From: DASSHC01 sp035693105
GTDB taxonomy: Bacteria; Chloroflexota; Chloroflexia; Thermomicrobiales; Thermomicrobiaceae
Reading direction: 5' to 3'
DNA: 35,373 nucleotides
Assembly: GCA_035693105.1 (NCBI GenBank)
Contig: DASSHC010000380.1
Coordinates: forward strand, 1-35,373
Numbering within the stretch: the stretch's first letter is position 1; every line of letters begins with the position of its first letter. Positions 8,218-15,793 of this stretch are shown here, piece by piece. A model generated the notes under the pieces. It was not told where the DNA came from and did not search any database. It was given only the letters and a program-made list of their open reading frames with translations. The translations under genes and the position numbers were made by a program.

Positions 8218-8228
8218 CGATCGGTCAA
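8218..8228 (-). promoter_or_regulatory. Candidate shared operator upstream of recN
   Basis: TTGACCGATCG, read toward recN, with GTAC a few bases before it. The same 11 bases, in the same orientation and with a nearby GTAC, lie upstream of uvrA at 28996-29006. A TACAAT hexamer (8228-8233, minus strand) abuts it. This is a suggestion from two copies only. Confidence 0.3.
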
Positions 8229-8240
8229 TTGTACCGCGCC

Positions 8241-8301
8241 CTCACCCCCCAACCCCCCCCCTCTCCGGACGGCTCCGTTCGAGCCAATTCTGGGAGAGGG
8301 G
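8241..8301. repeat. Degenerate CCCCTCTCCC...GGGAGAGGGG repeat (family D)
   Basis: C-rich left arm (CCCCCCTCTCC) and right arm (GGGAGAGGGGG) flank a 24-base insert. It resembles the intact compact hairpin at 8887-8912 with extra sequence in the loop. It lies between recN and the DUF1330 gene. Confidence 0.5.
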
Positions 8302-8314
8302 GAGCACGAGAAAT

Positions 8315-8340
8315 GTAGGGGCGGTTTTGTAACCCGCCCG
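8315..8340 (+). repeat. Single hairpin repeat unit related to family C
   Basis: Begins ATGTAGGGGC like the left arm at 3365 and folds as GGGCGG...CCGCCC with a short bulge. It stands alone, 40 bases before the DUF1330 start. Confidence 0.55.
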
Positions 8341-8381
8341 CGTTCGTTGGGGCAGTTGTTCTGGAGTGAAAGGGGCTGGCT

Positions 8382-8669
8382 GTGGCGACCTATCTGATCG
8401 CGGAGCTGATAGAGGTCAACGATGCGGAGGGGCTGGCGCGCTACGGGCGCGCGGTGGGCGCGACGATCGCGCGGCATGGCGGGGAATTCGTCGCGCGTGG
8501 CGCGCCAGTGACGATCGAGGGCATCGAGAGCCCGCAGACGGCCGTCATCATCCGCTTCGACAGCCTGGATCAACTGCGGAGCTGGTACGACTCCGACGAC
8601 TACGCGCCCCTCCTGCGCCTGCGACAGGAGAGCGCGACGTACAACCTGTACGCGGTGGAGGGGGTGTAG
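8382..8669 (+). CDS. DUF1330 family protein
   Basis: A 95-residue protein with the ferredoxin-like dimeric alpha/beta-barrel pattern of DUF1330: an opening strand (TYLIAELIEVND), a helix with YGRAVGATIARHGGEFVARG, EGIESPQTAVIIRFDSL, and a closing WYDSDDYAPLLRLRQ segment. No catalytic role is established for the family. The start is a GTG with AAGGGG six bases ahead. It is the only plus-strand gene between 3338 and 29132, divergent from recN and convergent with the Asp-box protein, and its flanks are full of repeats. Confidence 0.88.
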   Translation: MATYLIAELIEVNDAEGLARYGRAVGATIARHGGEFVARGAPVTIEGIESPQTAVIIRFDSLDQLRSWYDSDDYAPLLRLRQESATYNLYAVEGV

Positions 8670-8714
8670 GGCAGAGGGTCGGCCCGTCGAGGAGGTTGGG
8701 TGCCGAGTGCGACA

Positions 8715-8831
8715 TGGATCCCTCGACTGCGCTCGGGATGACAGGGGGAGGGAGGGGTCTAACGGACGACACGAATCGTCATTGTACGCCCCTATTTCCC
8801 CCTGTCATCCCGAGCGCAGTCGAGGGATCCA
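8715..8831. repeat. Perfect inverted doublet of hairpin repeat (family A, GGATC ends outward)
   Basis: Arms 8715-8749 and 8797-8831 are perfect 35-base inverted copies with a 47-base spacer. Each unit reads GGATCCCTCGA...GGGATGACAG and folds by pairing ATCCC with GGGAT. On the TGTCATCC strand, GA faces GA next to the stem. The doublet fills the convergent gap between the DUF1330 gene and the Asp-box gene. Related units lie at 12216-12328, 14025-14059, 26541-26567 and 32168-32274. Confidence 0.9.
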
Positions 8832-8886
8832 ACGTGGAGCGCCACAAGAACGTCGTCGCGGGCCACGACCCCTTCCCCCCTCGTCA

Positions 8887-8912
8887 CCCCTCTCCCAGCA
8901 TTGGGAGAGGGG
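8887..8912 (-). terminator. Hairpin 17 bases after the Asp-box gene
   Basis: CCCCTCTCCCA pairs perfectly with TGGGAGAGGGG around a four-base loop. The position just past the stop of the large minus-strand gene suits a terminator. There is no T-run. It also belongs to the family D repeat seen in degenerate form at 8241-8301. Confidence 0.5.
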
Positions 8913-8928
8913 TAGGGGTGAGGGCCGC

Positions 8929-11900
8929 TCACCCCACCGGGTTCAGCCCAGCGGAGCGCACCAGCTCGTTGAAGCGCGGCACCTCGCTGCCGGTCAGCTC
9001 GCCCAGCTCGGCGAGCCACTGGTTGACGGCGCGCGCCAGTTCCTCGTAGACCTCCTGCGAGCTTCTGGTCGGCTGGCCGTCGGCGCTGGCGACCGCCGCG
9101 CCCAACGCCGCCAGCTTGTTGTTGAGCTTCAGCGGGAAGTGCAGCGGGTCCTTCGGCACCTTCAGCCGGCTCTCGATCAGCTCGTTCTCGACATCGGTCA
9201 GCCTCTCCGCCAGCTTCTTGGCCGCTTCAGTGACGTCCGGCTTGCCCGCCTTGTCCGCGCGCTGGCCCCAGGACTCGATCTGGCCACGAAGCTCGCGGAT
9301 CTGGTTGACGCCCTCGTGAGCGGCCGAGAGCGTGTCGCGGATCTTCAGCGCCAGCGCGAACTGCGCGTCGAAGTCCTCCTGACTGGCGGGCACGCGCGGG
9401 TCCTTGTGGATCTCGAGGGGCTGCGTGTAGCTCTGGCCGTCGACCTCCAGCCGCACCTGGTACGTGCCGGGAGGGGCTAGCGGACCGTCGGTGCCGCCGG
9501 TGCGGAAGAGCGCGCCGGGAACCTCGGTGGCGCCGGGGTAGCGGAAGTTCCAAACGAAGCGGTTGAGCCCCGCCTGCTTGGGCACGCGCGGCTCCTTCTT
9601 GGCGCCGTTCTCCGGTTTGGCGCTGGTGAAGCCGCGGATCTCTTTGCCCTGACTGTCGAGGATGGTGAGCTTCACCTCGCCTTCCGGCTCTTGTGCCAGC
9701 AGGTAGTTAATCAGCACGCCATCGGGGGGGTTCTGCCCGGCGTCGACCAGTTGCTCCTTCTTCTCGCCGTCCGGCCCCTCGACCAGGCGATACATGACCA
9801 TGGCCGCGCCGACGCCCTGATAGTTGTTGCCCGGCCCGCCCCCGCCGCCGAAGCCCCGGTGAGTCGTGAAGCGGATCGCCGGGCGCGGCTGGAACAGGTG
9901 CGCCGGCGCCTTGGCGACCTCGTCGCTCATTTGATAGAGCGGCGTCAGATCGTCGAGGATCCAGAAGGCGCGGCCGTGCGTCGCCAGCAACAGGTCGGAG
10001 TCTTTCACCATCAGATCGTGGATCGGCACGACCGGCAGGTTCTGCTGGAAGGGCTGCCAGTGCGCTCCGTCGTCGAACGAGACGTAGACGCCCGTCTCGC
10101 TGCCGGCGTAGAGCAAGCCCTGGTGGTTGGGGTCTTCGCGGATGGCGCGGCTGAAGTCATCGGCCGGGATGCCGTTGATGATGCGCTGCCAGTTCTGCCC
10201 GTAGTCGCTGGTCTTGTAGAGGTAGGGCGTGAAGTCGTCCAGCTTGTAGCGCGTAGCGGCGACGTAGGCCGTGCCGGCGGCGTGCGGCGAGGCGTCGATG
10301 AGCGAGATCAGGGCGAACTCGGGCAGATCGGGCGGGGTGACGTTCTGCCAGCTTTGCCCGTTATTCTTGGAGACATGGACCAGGCCGTCATCGGAGCCGG
10401 CCCAGAAGACGCCCGCCTGCAGCGGCGATTCGGCGAAGGCGAAGATGGTGGCGTAGTACTCGGCTCCGGTGTTGTCGAAGGTAATCGGGCCGCCGGAGCG
10501 CCCCAAGGTGTGCGGCGCGGCGCGGGTCAGGTCGGGCGAGATGACCTGCCAGCTCTGGCCCTGGTCGGTCGAGCGATGGACGTGCTGCGAGCAGGCGTAG
10601 AGGATATTCGGGTCGTGCGGCGAGAGCACGATCGGGTAGGTCCACTGGAAGCGGTACTTGATCTCGCCGGCGCCGTAGCCGGTGGTGCTCTCCGGCCAGA
10701 CGTTGATGTTCTTGCGCTGCCCGGTGCGCCGGTCGTAGCGCGTCAGCATGCCGCCGTAGCTGCCGGCGAAGATGATGTCGGGGTCGTCGGGGCGCACGGC
10801 GATGTAGCCGCTCTCACCGCCGCCGACCTCGAACCAGTCCTGCACGGTGATGGCCGAGGTGTTCGAGCGGCTGGGCACGCTGATGGTGGTGTTGTCTTGC
10901 TGCGCGCCGTAGAGGCGATAGGGCACCGAGTCGTCGGTGGTGACGTGGTAGAACTCGACCGTACTCTGATTCAGCACGGTCGACCAGGTCTCGGCGCCGT
11001 TGAGCGAGACGGTGGCGCCGCCGTCGTGGCCGGCGATCATGCGCTGGGAGTTGTTCGGGTCGATCCAGAGGTCGTGGTTGTCGGCGTGCGGCGTTGGAAT
11101 CTGGGTGAAGCTCTTGCCGCCGTCGGTTGACTTGTAGGTGTAGAAGTTGAGCACCCAGACGGTCTCGGCGTCCTCGGGGTCGGCGAAGATGTGGGTGAAG
11201 TACCAGGGGCGCTGGAGGAGATTGCGGTCGTCGTTGACCAGTGCCCAGGTATCGCCGCCGTCGTCCGAGCGGTAGACGCCGCCCTTCTCGGCTTCGATTA
11301 GCGCCCAGACGCGGCCGCTCTGGGCCGGGGAGGCGACGATGCCGATCTTGCCGAAGACGCCCTCCGGCAATCCGGGGTTGTGGCTGATGTCCTCCCAGGT
11401 GTCGCCGCCGTCGCGCGTGCGGAAGATGCCGCTCTCGGGTCCGCCCCCGACCAGCGTGTGCGGGTAGCGGCGCGCCTGCCAGAAGGCGGCGTAGAGGTTG
11501 CGCGGGTTGGTCGCGTCGAGCGTCAGGTCGATGGCGCCGGTCTCCTCGCTGCGGAAGAGGACCTGCTCCCAGTGCTCGCCGCCGTCCGTCGAGCGGAAGA
11601 TGCCGCGCTCCTTGTTCGGACCGTGTGCGTGGCCCAGCGCCGCGACGTAGACCAGATCGGCGTCGTCGGGATGCACGCGCACCTTGCTGATGTTGCGCGT
11701 CTCGGCCAGCCCGACGTTGCGCCAGCTCTTGCCGCCGTCGGTCGTGCGGTAGACCCCGTCACCATGGCTGACATTGCCGCGGATGGTCGCCTCCCCCATG
11801 CCGGCGTAGAGCACGTTGGGGTCGGACTCGGCGATGGCCAGCGCGCCGACCGAGGCGCGTTTGAAGTAGCCGTCGGAGATGTTGCGCCAGGTCACGCCGG

Positions 11901-12072
11901 CGTCGTTACTCTTCCAGACGCCGCCGCCGGTCGAGCCGAAGTAGAAGGTGGCCTGCTCCCAGGGGTGGCCGGTGACGGCGATGACCCGGCCGCCGCGAAA
12001 CGGGCCGACGAGGCGATAGCGCAGACCGGGCCAGCGCTCCGCTGCCTGGCCGTTGCTCGTGCCGTCCTGCAT
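8929..12072 (-). CDS. Large Asp-box (BNR-repeat) beta-propeller protein, sortilin/VPS10-like
   Basis: About 1047 residues. The first two-thirds is a repeated propeller with roughly ten Asp-boxes of SxDxGxTW type, among them KSNDAGVTW, RTTDGGKSW, RSTDGGEHW, RTRDGGDTW, RSDDGGDTW, KSTDGGKSF, RSTDQGQSW, KTSDYGQNW and SFDDGAHW. These are structural turns found in sialidases, sortilin and xyloglucanase-like propellers; they do not prove hydrolase activity. The last third has an immunoglobulin-like segment (KLTILDSQGKEIRGF) and a helical region rich in Glu, Arg and Leu. The ATG at 12072 is chosen because GGAAGGGAGAG precedes it; the frame runs 20 codons further without a good site. No signal peptide or membrane segment is visible. 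Often annotated as glycosyl hydrolase; function unproven. Confidence 0.85.
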   Translation of the reverse strand: MQDGTSNGQAAERWPGLRYRLVGPFRGGRVIAVTGHPWEQATFYFGSTGGGVWKSNDAGVTWRNISDGYFKRASVGALAIAESDPNVLYAGMGEATIRGNVSHGDGVYRTTDGGKSWRNVGLAETRNISKVRVHPDDADLVYVAALGHAHGPNKERGIFRSTDGGEHWEQVLFRSEETGAIDLTLDATNPRNLYAAFWQARRYPHTLVGGGPESGIFRTRDGGDTWEDISHNPGLPEGVFGKIGIVASPAQSGRVWALIEAEKGGVYRSDDGGDTWALVNDDRNLLQRPWYFTHIFADPEDAETVWVLNFYTYKSTDGGKSFTQIPTPHADNHDLWIDPNNSQRMIAGHDGGATVSLNGAETWSTVLNQSTVEFYHVTTDDSVPYRLYGAQQDNTTISVPSRSNTSAITVQDWFEVGGGESGYIAVRPDDPDIIFAGSYGGMLTRYDRRTGQRKNINVWPESTTGYGAGEIKYRFQWTYPIVLSPHDPNILYACSQHVHRSTDQGQSWQVISPDLTRAAPHTLGRSGGPITFDNTGAEYYATIFAFAESPLQAGVFWAGSDDGLVHVSKNNGQSWQNVTPPDLPEFALISLIDASPHAAGTAYVAATRYKLDDFTPYLYKTSDYGQNWQRIINGIPADDFSRAIREDPNHQGLLYAGSETGVYVSFDDGAHWQPFQQNLPVVPIHDLMVKDSDLLLATHGRAFWILDDLTPLYQMSDEVAKAPAHLFQPRPAIRFTTHRGFGGGGGPGNNYQGVGAAMVMYRLVEGPDGEKKEQLVDAGQNPPDGVLINYLLAQEPEGEVKLTILDSQGKEIRGFTSAKPENGAKKEPRVPKQAGLNRFVWNFRYPGATEVPGALFRTGGTDGPLAPPGTYQVRLEVDGQSYTQPLEIHKDPRVPASQEDFDAQFALALKIRDTLSAAHEGVNQIRELRGQIESWGQRADKAGKPDVTEAAKKLAERLTDVENELIESRLKVPKDPLHFPLKLNNKLAALGAAVASADGQPTRSSQEVYEELARAVNQWLAELGELTGSEVPRFNELVRSAGLNPVG

Positions 12073-12215
12073 ACCTGTCTCTCCCTTCCTGCTCAGGTGG
12101 ACTATCCGATCACGCGATTGAGCCTGAAACACCGGTGAAGCTGTATGTCCGGAGGATGTCTCGGCTGCCGCCCCTGGCCTTGCTCAGCCCGCGCCGCCCC
12201 GCCTGTCATCCTTCG

Positions 12216-12328
12216 CCCCCCCTATCATCCTGAGCCGCAGCGAAGGATCTCTCTGAATCGTGGAGCACCAGTGGCGCTGCACGGGAGAGGAGATCCTTCG
12301 GCTGCGGCCTCAGGATGACAGGCGGGGG
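12216..12328. repeat. Asymmetric doublet element of family A (copy 1)
   Basis: Left arm 12216-12254 and right arm 12285-12328 are inverted family A hairpin units with GGATC ends inward. The arms differ: the left has the short inner stem (GC/GC), the right the long one (GGC/GCC). The reverse complement of this element matches the element at 32168-32274 across both arms and, more weakly, across a 35-base centre (about 21 of 35 identical by eye). It lies 41 bases past the capA stop in the 296-base gap before the Asp-box gene. A partial extra unit (CCTGTCATCC) precedes it at 12202-12211. Confidence 0.85.
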
Positions 12329-12368
12329 CAATGGACCTCTCCAGCGGCTCGCCCGCATTTGAGCTGCT

Positions 12369-13685
12369 TTACTCCAGTACAACACCGGCCTGGTCGTGTC
12401 CGATTTCTATGCGCGTGCCATAGGGGCGCGATAGCTCCGCGAAGCGCTCCAGAATCTCCCGGGCCACCTCGCCCTCGGCCCGCTTGGGGCGCCCGCGCCG
12501 GCTCGTCGGCTGGCCGTGACCGAGCGATACCGGGTAGAGGGTAATCTCGCGCAGCGCGCCGCCCTGGAAGTGGAGGAGCGGCACCAGCGTCTCCCAGTAG
12601 CGCCGGTCGGCCGGGAAGCCCTTGGCGCCGTCCTCGGAGCGCTGACGGTAGACCTCGCCCGGCGTCAGATTGGGATCGACGCGGAACTGCTCGTAGTCGT
12701 CGGCCGGGAGCTTGTAGGTCAGGTCGTTCTGCGCGATGAAGTTGCCCAGGCTGTAGAAGATCGGCTTCCCCTGATAGAGCTCCAGGCCGCGCAAGAGGTG
12801 CGGGCCGTGCCCGACGATCAGATCGGCGCCGGCCTCGACCATCTGGTGGGCGAACTCCGGGATGAAGGCGGCGGGGTCTTCCTTGCCGGCGCCCTGCTCG
12901 TGGGCGTGCAGGCTGAGGATGACCAGATCGGCCCGGTTGCGCGCCTCGCGCACCCATTTGGCGATCGCCTCCGCGTCCTTGGCCTTGGGTTTGGTCACGA
13001 TCGCCGCCTGCTCGGCCTCGCGGAAGTTGGCGTCGAGGAAGGGGAAGACATCGGAGTCGTCGGGCGGGAAGCCGAAGCCGAGCTGGATCTTCTCCAGCCG
13101 CCGCTGCTCTAATCCGAGCTGCTCGGCCATCTGGCGCAGGTTGGCGAGCTGGGCAGGCGTGATCTCGTAGGTCGTGTCGTGCCGCAGCGGGTTGACGCCG
13201 GGGCGGCCGGTGAGATCGGGGCGCTGCTCGGCGGCGATCTGCCCCTTGGCGAAGGTCGAAGCGCAGGCGAGGAGGGCGACCGTGCCGCCGGGGTGCTCCA
13301 GGTAGGCGGGCATGCGCGCCTCGGCCAGGTTGCGCCCGACCCCGGCGAAGGTGACGCCCTTTTCCTCCAGCACCTCGATCATGGCCAGCAGGCCGGCGAT
13401 GCTGTAGTCGAGCGCGTGGTTGGTGGCGGTGGCGAAGAGGTCGAACCCGGCGGCGGTCAGGTAGTCGATGACCGTGGCGGGGGCGCCGAAGTGCGAGCCG
13501 CCGGACTCCAGTGCCGGGTAGCCGCGGAAGTTGTTGGGCAGGACTTCGAGGTTGGTGAAGGCCACGTCGGCCTCGCGGATCAGGCGAACGAGCTCTTGGG
13601 TCGGCACATCCTCGGCCGCGAAGACATCGCGGGCGATGATGCTGTCGCCGGTTAGCGCCAGGCGGAGATTCGTCTCGGGGTTCAT
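12369..13685 (-). CDS. CapA family protein (poly-gamma-glutamate capsule synthesis-like metallophosphatase fold)
   Basis: A 438-residue protein with the CapA landmarks: LTGDSIIARD at residues 10-19, ADVAFTNLEV near 39-48, FATATNHALDYS near 83-94, VILSLHAHEQG near 255, GADLIVGHGPHLLRG near 281-295 and PIFYSLGNFIAQ near 304-315. CapA/PgsA proteins take part in poly-gamma-glutamate export in bacilli, but most homologues have unknown substrates; the fold is related to calcineurin-like phosphatases. No signal peptide is visible. The ATG has AAAAGGAG seven bases ahead. Not closely linked to a capsule synthetase here, so a capsule role is not supported. Confidence 0.85.
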   Translation of the reverse strand: MNPETNLRLALTGDSIIARDVFAAEDVPTQELVRLIREADVAFTNLEVLPNNFRGYPALESGGSHFGAPATVIDYLTAAGFDLFATATNHALDYSIAGLLAMIEVLEEKGVTFAGVGRNLAEARMPAYLEHPGGTVALLACASTFAKGQIAAEQRPDLTGRPGVNPLRHDTTYEITPAQLANLRQMAEQLGLEQRRLEKIQLGFGFPPDDSDVFPFLDANFREAEQAAIVTKPKAKDAEAIAKWVREARNRADLVILSLHAHEQGAGKEDPAAFIPEFAHQMVEAGADLIVGHGPHLLRGLELYQGKPIFYSLGNFIAQNDLTYKLPADDYEQFRVDPNLTPGEVYRQRSEDGAKGFPADRRYWETLVPLLHFQGGALREITLYPVSLGHGQPTSRRGRPKRAEGEVAREILERFAELSRPYGTRIEIGHDQAGVVLE

Positions 13686-13863
13686 GCGGGCTCCTTTTCC
13701 CTCATAGCGGGCAACCTCGGCGCGGCAGGGAAAGGAGGGTTGGGAGGTTGTCGCTCCTCGGCGGCATCATACCGCGCTTGCCGGATGCGCGCGATGCGGT
13801 CGATTTGGGCGTGGACGTGTGCGTGGGGCTTGTCGTGGATCCCGGTGCCTGCGTGTCGCGTGG

Positions 13864-14173
13864 CGCCCGAGAATAGAATTCTCGGGCGGAGTCCACGAAG
13901 CCCACTGAAGGGGCTGAGATCACGCGCCCCACAAAAGGCGATGACATTGAACTGGAGCAATCGACACCGTTTGGAGAGATGCTTCGGCCGCGGCCTCTAC
14001 ATGACCGGGAAAAGACATCCGCCACCCCTGTCATCCTGAGCCGCAGCGAAGGATCTCTCCTTCCTAACCTCATCTACTCCTGTTCGAGGAGGTGGCTCAC
14101 GATGCCCGGCGCCAAACCAACCCCAGCCTCTTGAGTGGGCTTCGTCGGCTCAGCGCCGGAATTGATTCCGGAC
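13864..14173. repeat. Divergent pair of family B hairpin repeats in a 579-base gene-free gap
   Basis: Unit B1 (13864-13916, minus) and unit B2 (14115-14173, plus) point away from each other. Each contains an AGCCC...GGGCT hairpin and a second palindrome. In B1 this is CGCCCGAGAAT with ATTCTCGGGCG (13864-13888); in B2 it is CCGGAAT with ATTCCGG (14156-14171). The same arrangement occurs at 20285-20492. Between the units lie two family A units. No tRNA, promoter or credible gene is seen in the rest of 13686-14264. Confidence 0.8.
14025..14059 (+). repeat. Single family A hairpin unit with a decayed inverted partner
   Basis: A short-type family A unit, closely matching the left arm at 12216. 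A diverged inverted partner is recognisable at 13977-14010 (CTTCGGC, GCGGCCTC and ATGAC retained). Both lie within the B1/B2 pair. Confidence 0.75.
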
Positions 14174-14264
14174 GGAGCCGCGCCGCTCAGCACGATGCCC
14201 CGAGGAACACGACTTGCCGCTCCGAGCATTCCCGCACGTGCCCGATACCGCTGAGGTGAACCCC

Positions 14265-14546
14265 CTACGGTTCGTCCTCGTCATCCAACTCGAAGGGGAA
14301 GAGCTGCTGGCGCGTGCCGCGCGGCGGTTCGCCGGGCACGGCGCTGGCAGCCAACTCGCTGACGCGCAGCTCGGCGCGGTCGAGGAGGTCGTTACAGGCG
14401 CGCACCAGGATGACGCCCTGCTCGTAGGTCGCCAGCGCGGCGTCGAGCGAGAGGTCGCCCTGCTCCAGTCGCTCCATCACCTCTTCCAGCGCGGCCGTCA
14501 GCTCTTCGTAGCTCGGGCCGTCGCCGCTCGGGTTCGGTGCGCTCAT
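14265..14546 (-). CDS. xseB: Exodeoxyribonuclease VII small subunit
   Basis: A 93-residue helical protein with the XseB core: SYEELTAALEEVMERLEQGD (about residues 12-31), LSLDAALATYEQGVILVRAC and the LDRAELRVSEL end, plus a short acidic tail. The small subunits coat XseA to form the exonuclease that degrades single-stranded DNA from both ends. Its ATG overlaps the xseA stop by four bases (ATGA, 14543-14546), so subunit synthesis is coupled. It is the last gene of the operon that begins near 20116. Confidence 0.95.
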   Translation of the reverse strand: MSAPNPSGDGPSYEELTAALEEVMERLEQGDLSLDAALATYEQGVILVRACNDLLDRAELRVSELAASAVPGEPPRGTRQQLFPFELDDEDEP

Positions 14547-15787
14547 CGCTTCTCCTCACGCTGGGCCAGCGCGCGCTCGTGGCGCTCGCCGGGCTCGACG
14601 CTCTCGACTTTGACGCTTGCCGCGCCATCATAGAAGCGGAGTAAGAGATCCCGCCCGGCGCTCAAAGCGGTCGCGCTGGCGACTCGCGCGCCGCTAGCGG
14701 GGTCGAGCACCATGGCGTAGCCGCGCTCCATCACCTGCTCGGGGTGGAGCAGGACCAGCTCGCGAGCGACACCGGCCAGCCGCGTGCGCTCGCCGGCGAT
14801 CCAGCCGAGGAGCAGCTCGCGCATGCGCTCTCCAGCGGCGTCGAGCGCCTGGCGCTCGGTCGCGATCGCGCCGGAGGGACCGCGCCGCAGCAGCCGATCC
14901 TGCGTATCCGCCAGCCGGTCGCGCTGCTCCAGCAGCCGCTCCCGCATCGCCTCCAGCATGCGCCGGTGCAGCTCGCTGACCTGGGCGCTCAGCTCGCGCA
15001 CGTGGGGCGCGAGCAGCTCGGCGGCGGCGGAGGGCGTGGGCGCGCGCAGGTCGGCCACGTAGTCGCAGATGGTGAAGTCGGTCTCGTGGCCGATGGCCGA
15101 GACGACCGGTACCGCGCAGGCGAAGACGGCGCGCGCCACCCGCTCGTCGTTGAAGCACCAGAGATCTTCGGCCGAGCCGCCGCCGCGCGCTACCACGATC
15201 ACCTCGGCGCGCCCGTCGTCCTGCAGCGCCTCCAGCGCCGCCACGATGGCCGGCGGCGCGTCGGCGCCCTGCACCAGCGACGGCGCCAGGATGAGCTCGC
15301 AGAGCGGGTAGCGGCGGGAGAGGACGCTCTGGATGTCGTGCCAGACCGCGCCGCTGGCCGAGGTGACCACCCCGATGCAGCGGGGATGGACTGGCAGCGG
15401 CCGTTTGCGACTCGGCTCGAACAACCCTTCGCGCTCCAACTGCTGTCGCAACTGCTCGAATTGCACCTGCGCGATGCCGGTGCCTTCCGGCAGCAACAAC
15501 TCGACGTAAAGCTGGTACTGGCCGGTGGCCTCGTAGAGCGAGACGTTGCCTCGGGCGATGACGGCGTCGCCGTTGGCCGGCTGGAACCCGAGGTAGCGGG
15601 CGTTGCCGCGGAAGCAGACGCACTTGAGCTGGACGTTGGCCGCTTTGAGGGAGAAATAGAGGTGGCCGGCGGCCGAGCGGGTGAAATTGGAGATCTCGCC
15701 GCGTACCCAGACGTCGCCCAGGATCGGGTCGGAGTCGAGCAGATCCTTGATGTAGGCCGTCAGCTCGGCGACGTCGAGCACGCGCAT
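14543..15787 (-). CDS. xseA: Exodeoxyribonuclease VII large subunit
   Basis: A 414-residue XseA. The N-terminal OB-fold includes VRGEISNFTRSAAGHLYFSL near residues 29-48. The catalytic domain shows VVTSASGAVWHDIQSVLSRR near 141-160, VIVVARGGGSAEDLWCFND near 197-215 and the VSAIGHETDFTICDYVADLR segment near 228-247. A long helical region follows, and the C-terminus returns to the barrel strands with ERGYAMVL. Length is slightly below the E. coli protein. The ATG lies six bases after the accB stop, so accB, xseA and xseB are co-transcribed. Confidence 0.97.
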   Translation of the reverse strand: MRVLDVAELTAYIKDLLDSDPILGDVWVRGEISNFTRSAAGHLYFSLKAANVQLKCVCFRGNARYLGFQPANGDAVIARGNVSLYEATGQYQLYVELLLPEGTGIAQVQFEQLRQQLEREGLFEPSRKRPLPVHPRCIGVVTSASGAVWHDIQSVLSRRYPLCELILAPSLVQGADAPPAIVAALEALQDDGRAEVIVVARGGGSAEDLWCFNDERVARAVFACAVPVVSAIGHETDFTICDYVADLRAPTPSAAAELLAPHVRELSAQVSELHRRMLEAMRERLLEQRDRLADTQDRLLRRGPSGAIATERQALDAAGERMRELLLGWIAGERTRLAGVARELVLLHPEQVMERGYAMVLDPASGARVASATALSAGRDLLLRFYDGAASVKVESVEPGERHERALAQREEKR

Positions 15788-15793
15788 GGCCGG

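Noticed and set aside
9691..11130. Plus-strand frame of 479 codons opposite the Asp-box gene
   Set aside because: Antisense shadow; Val/Gly/Asp/Arg-rich with no recognisable domain.
13702..14073. Several short frames in the gap between capA and xseB
   Set aside because: They are translated repeat sequence (families A and B) with no motif.
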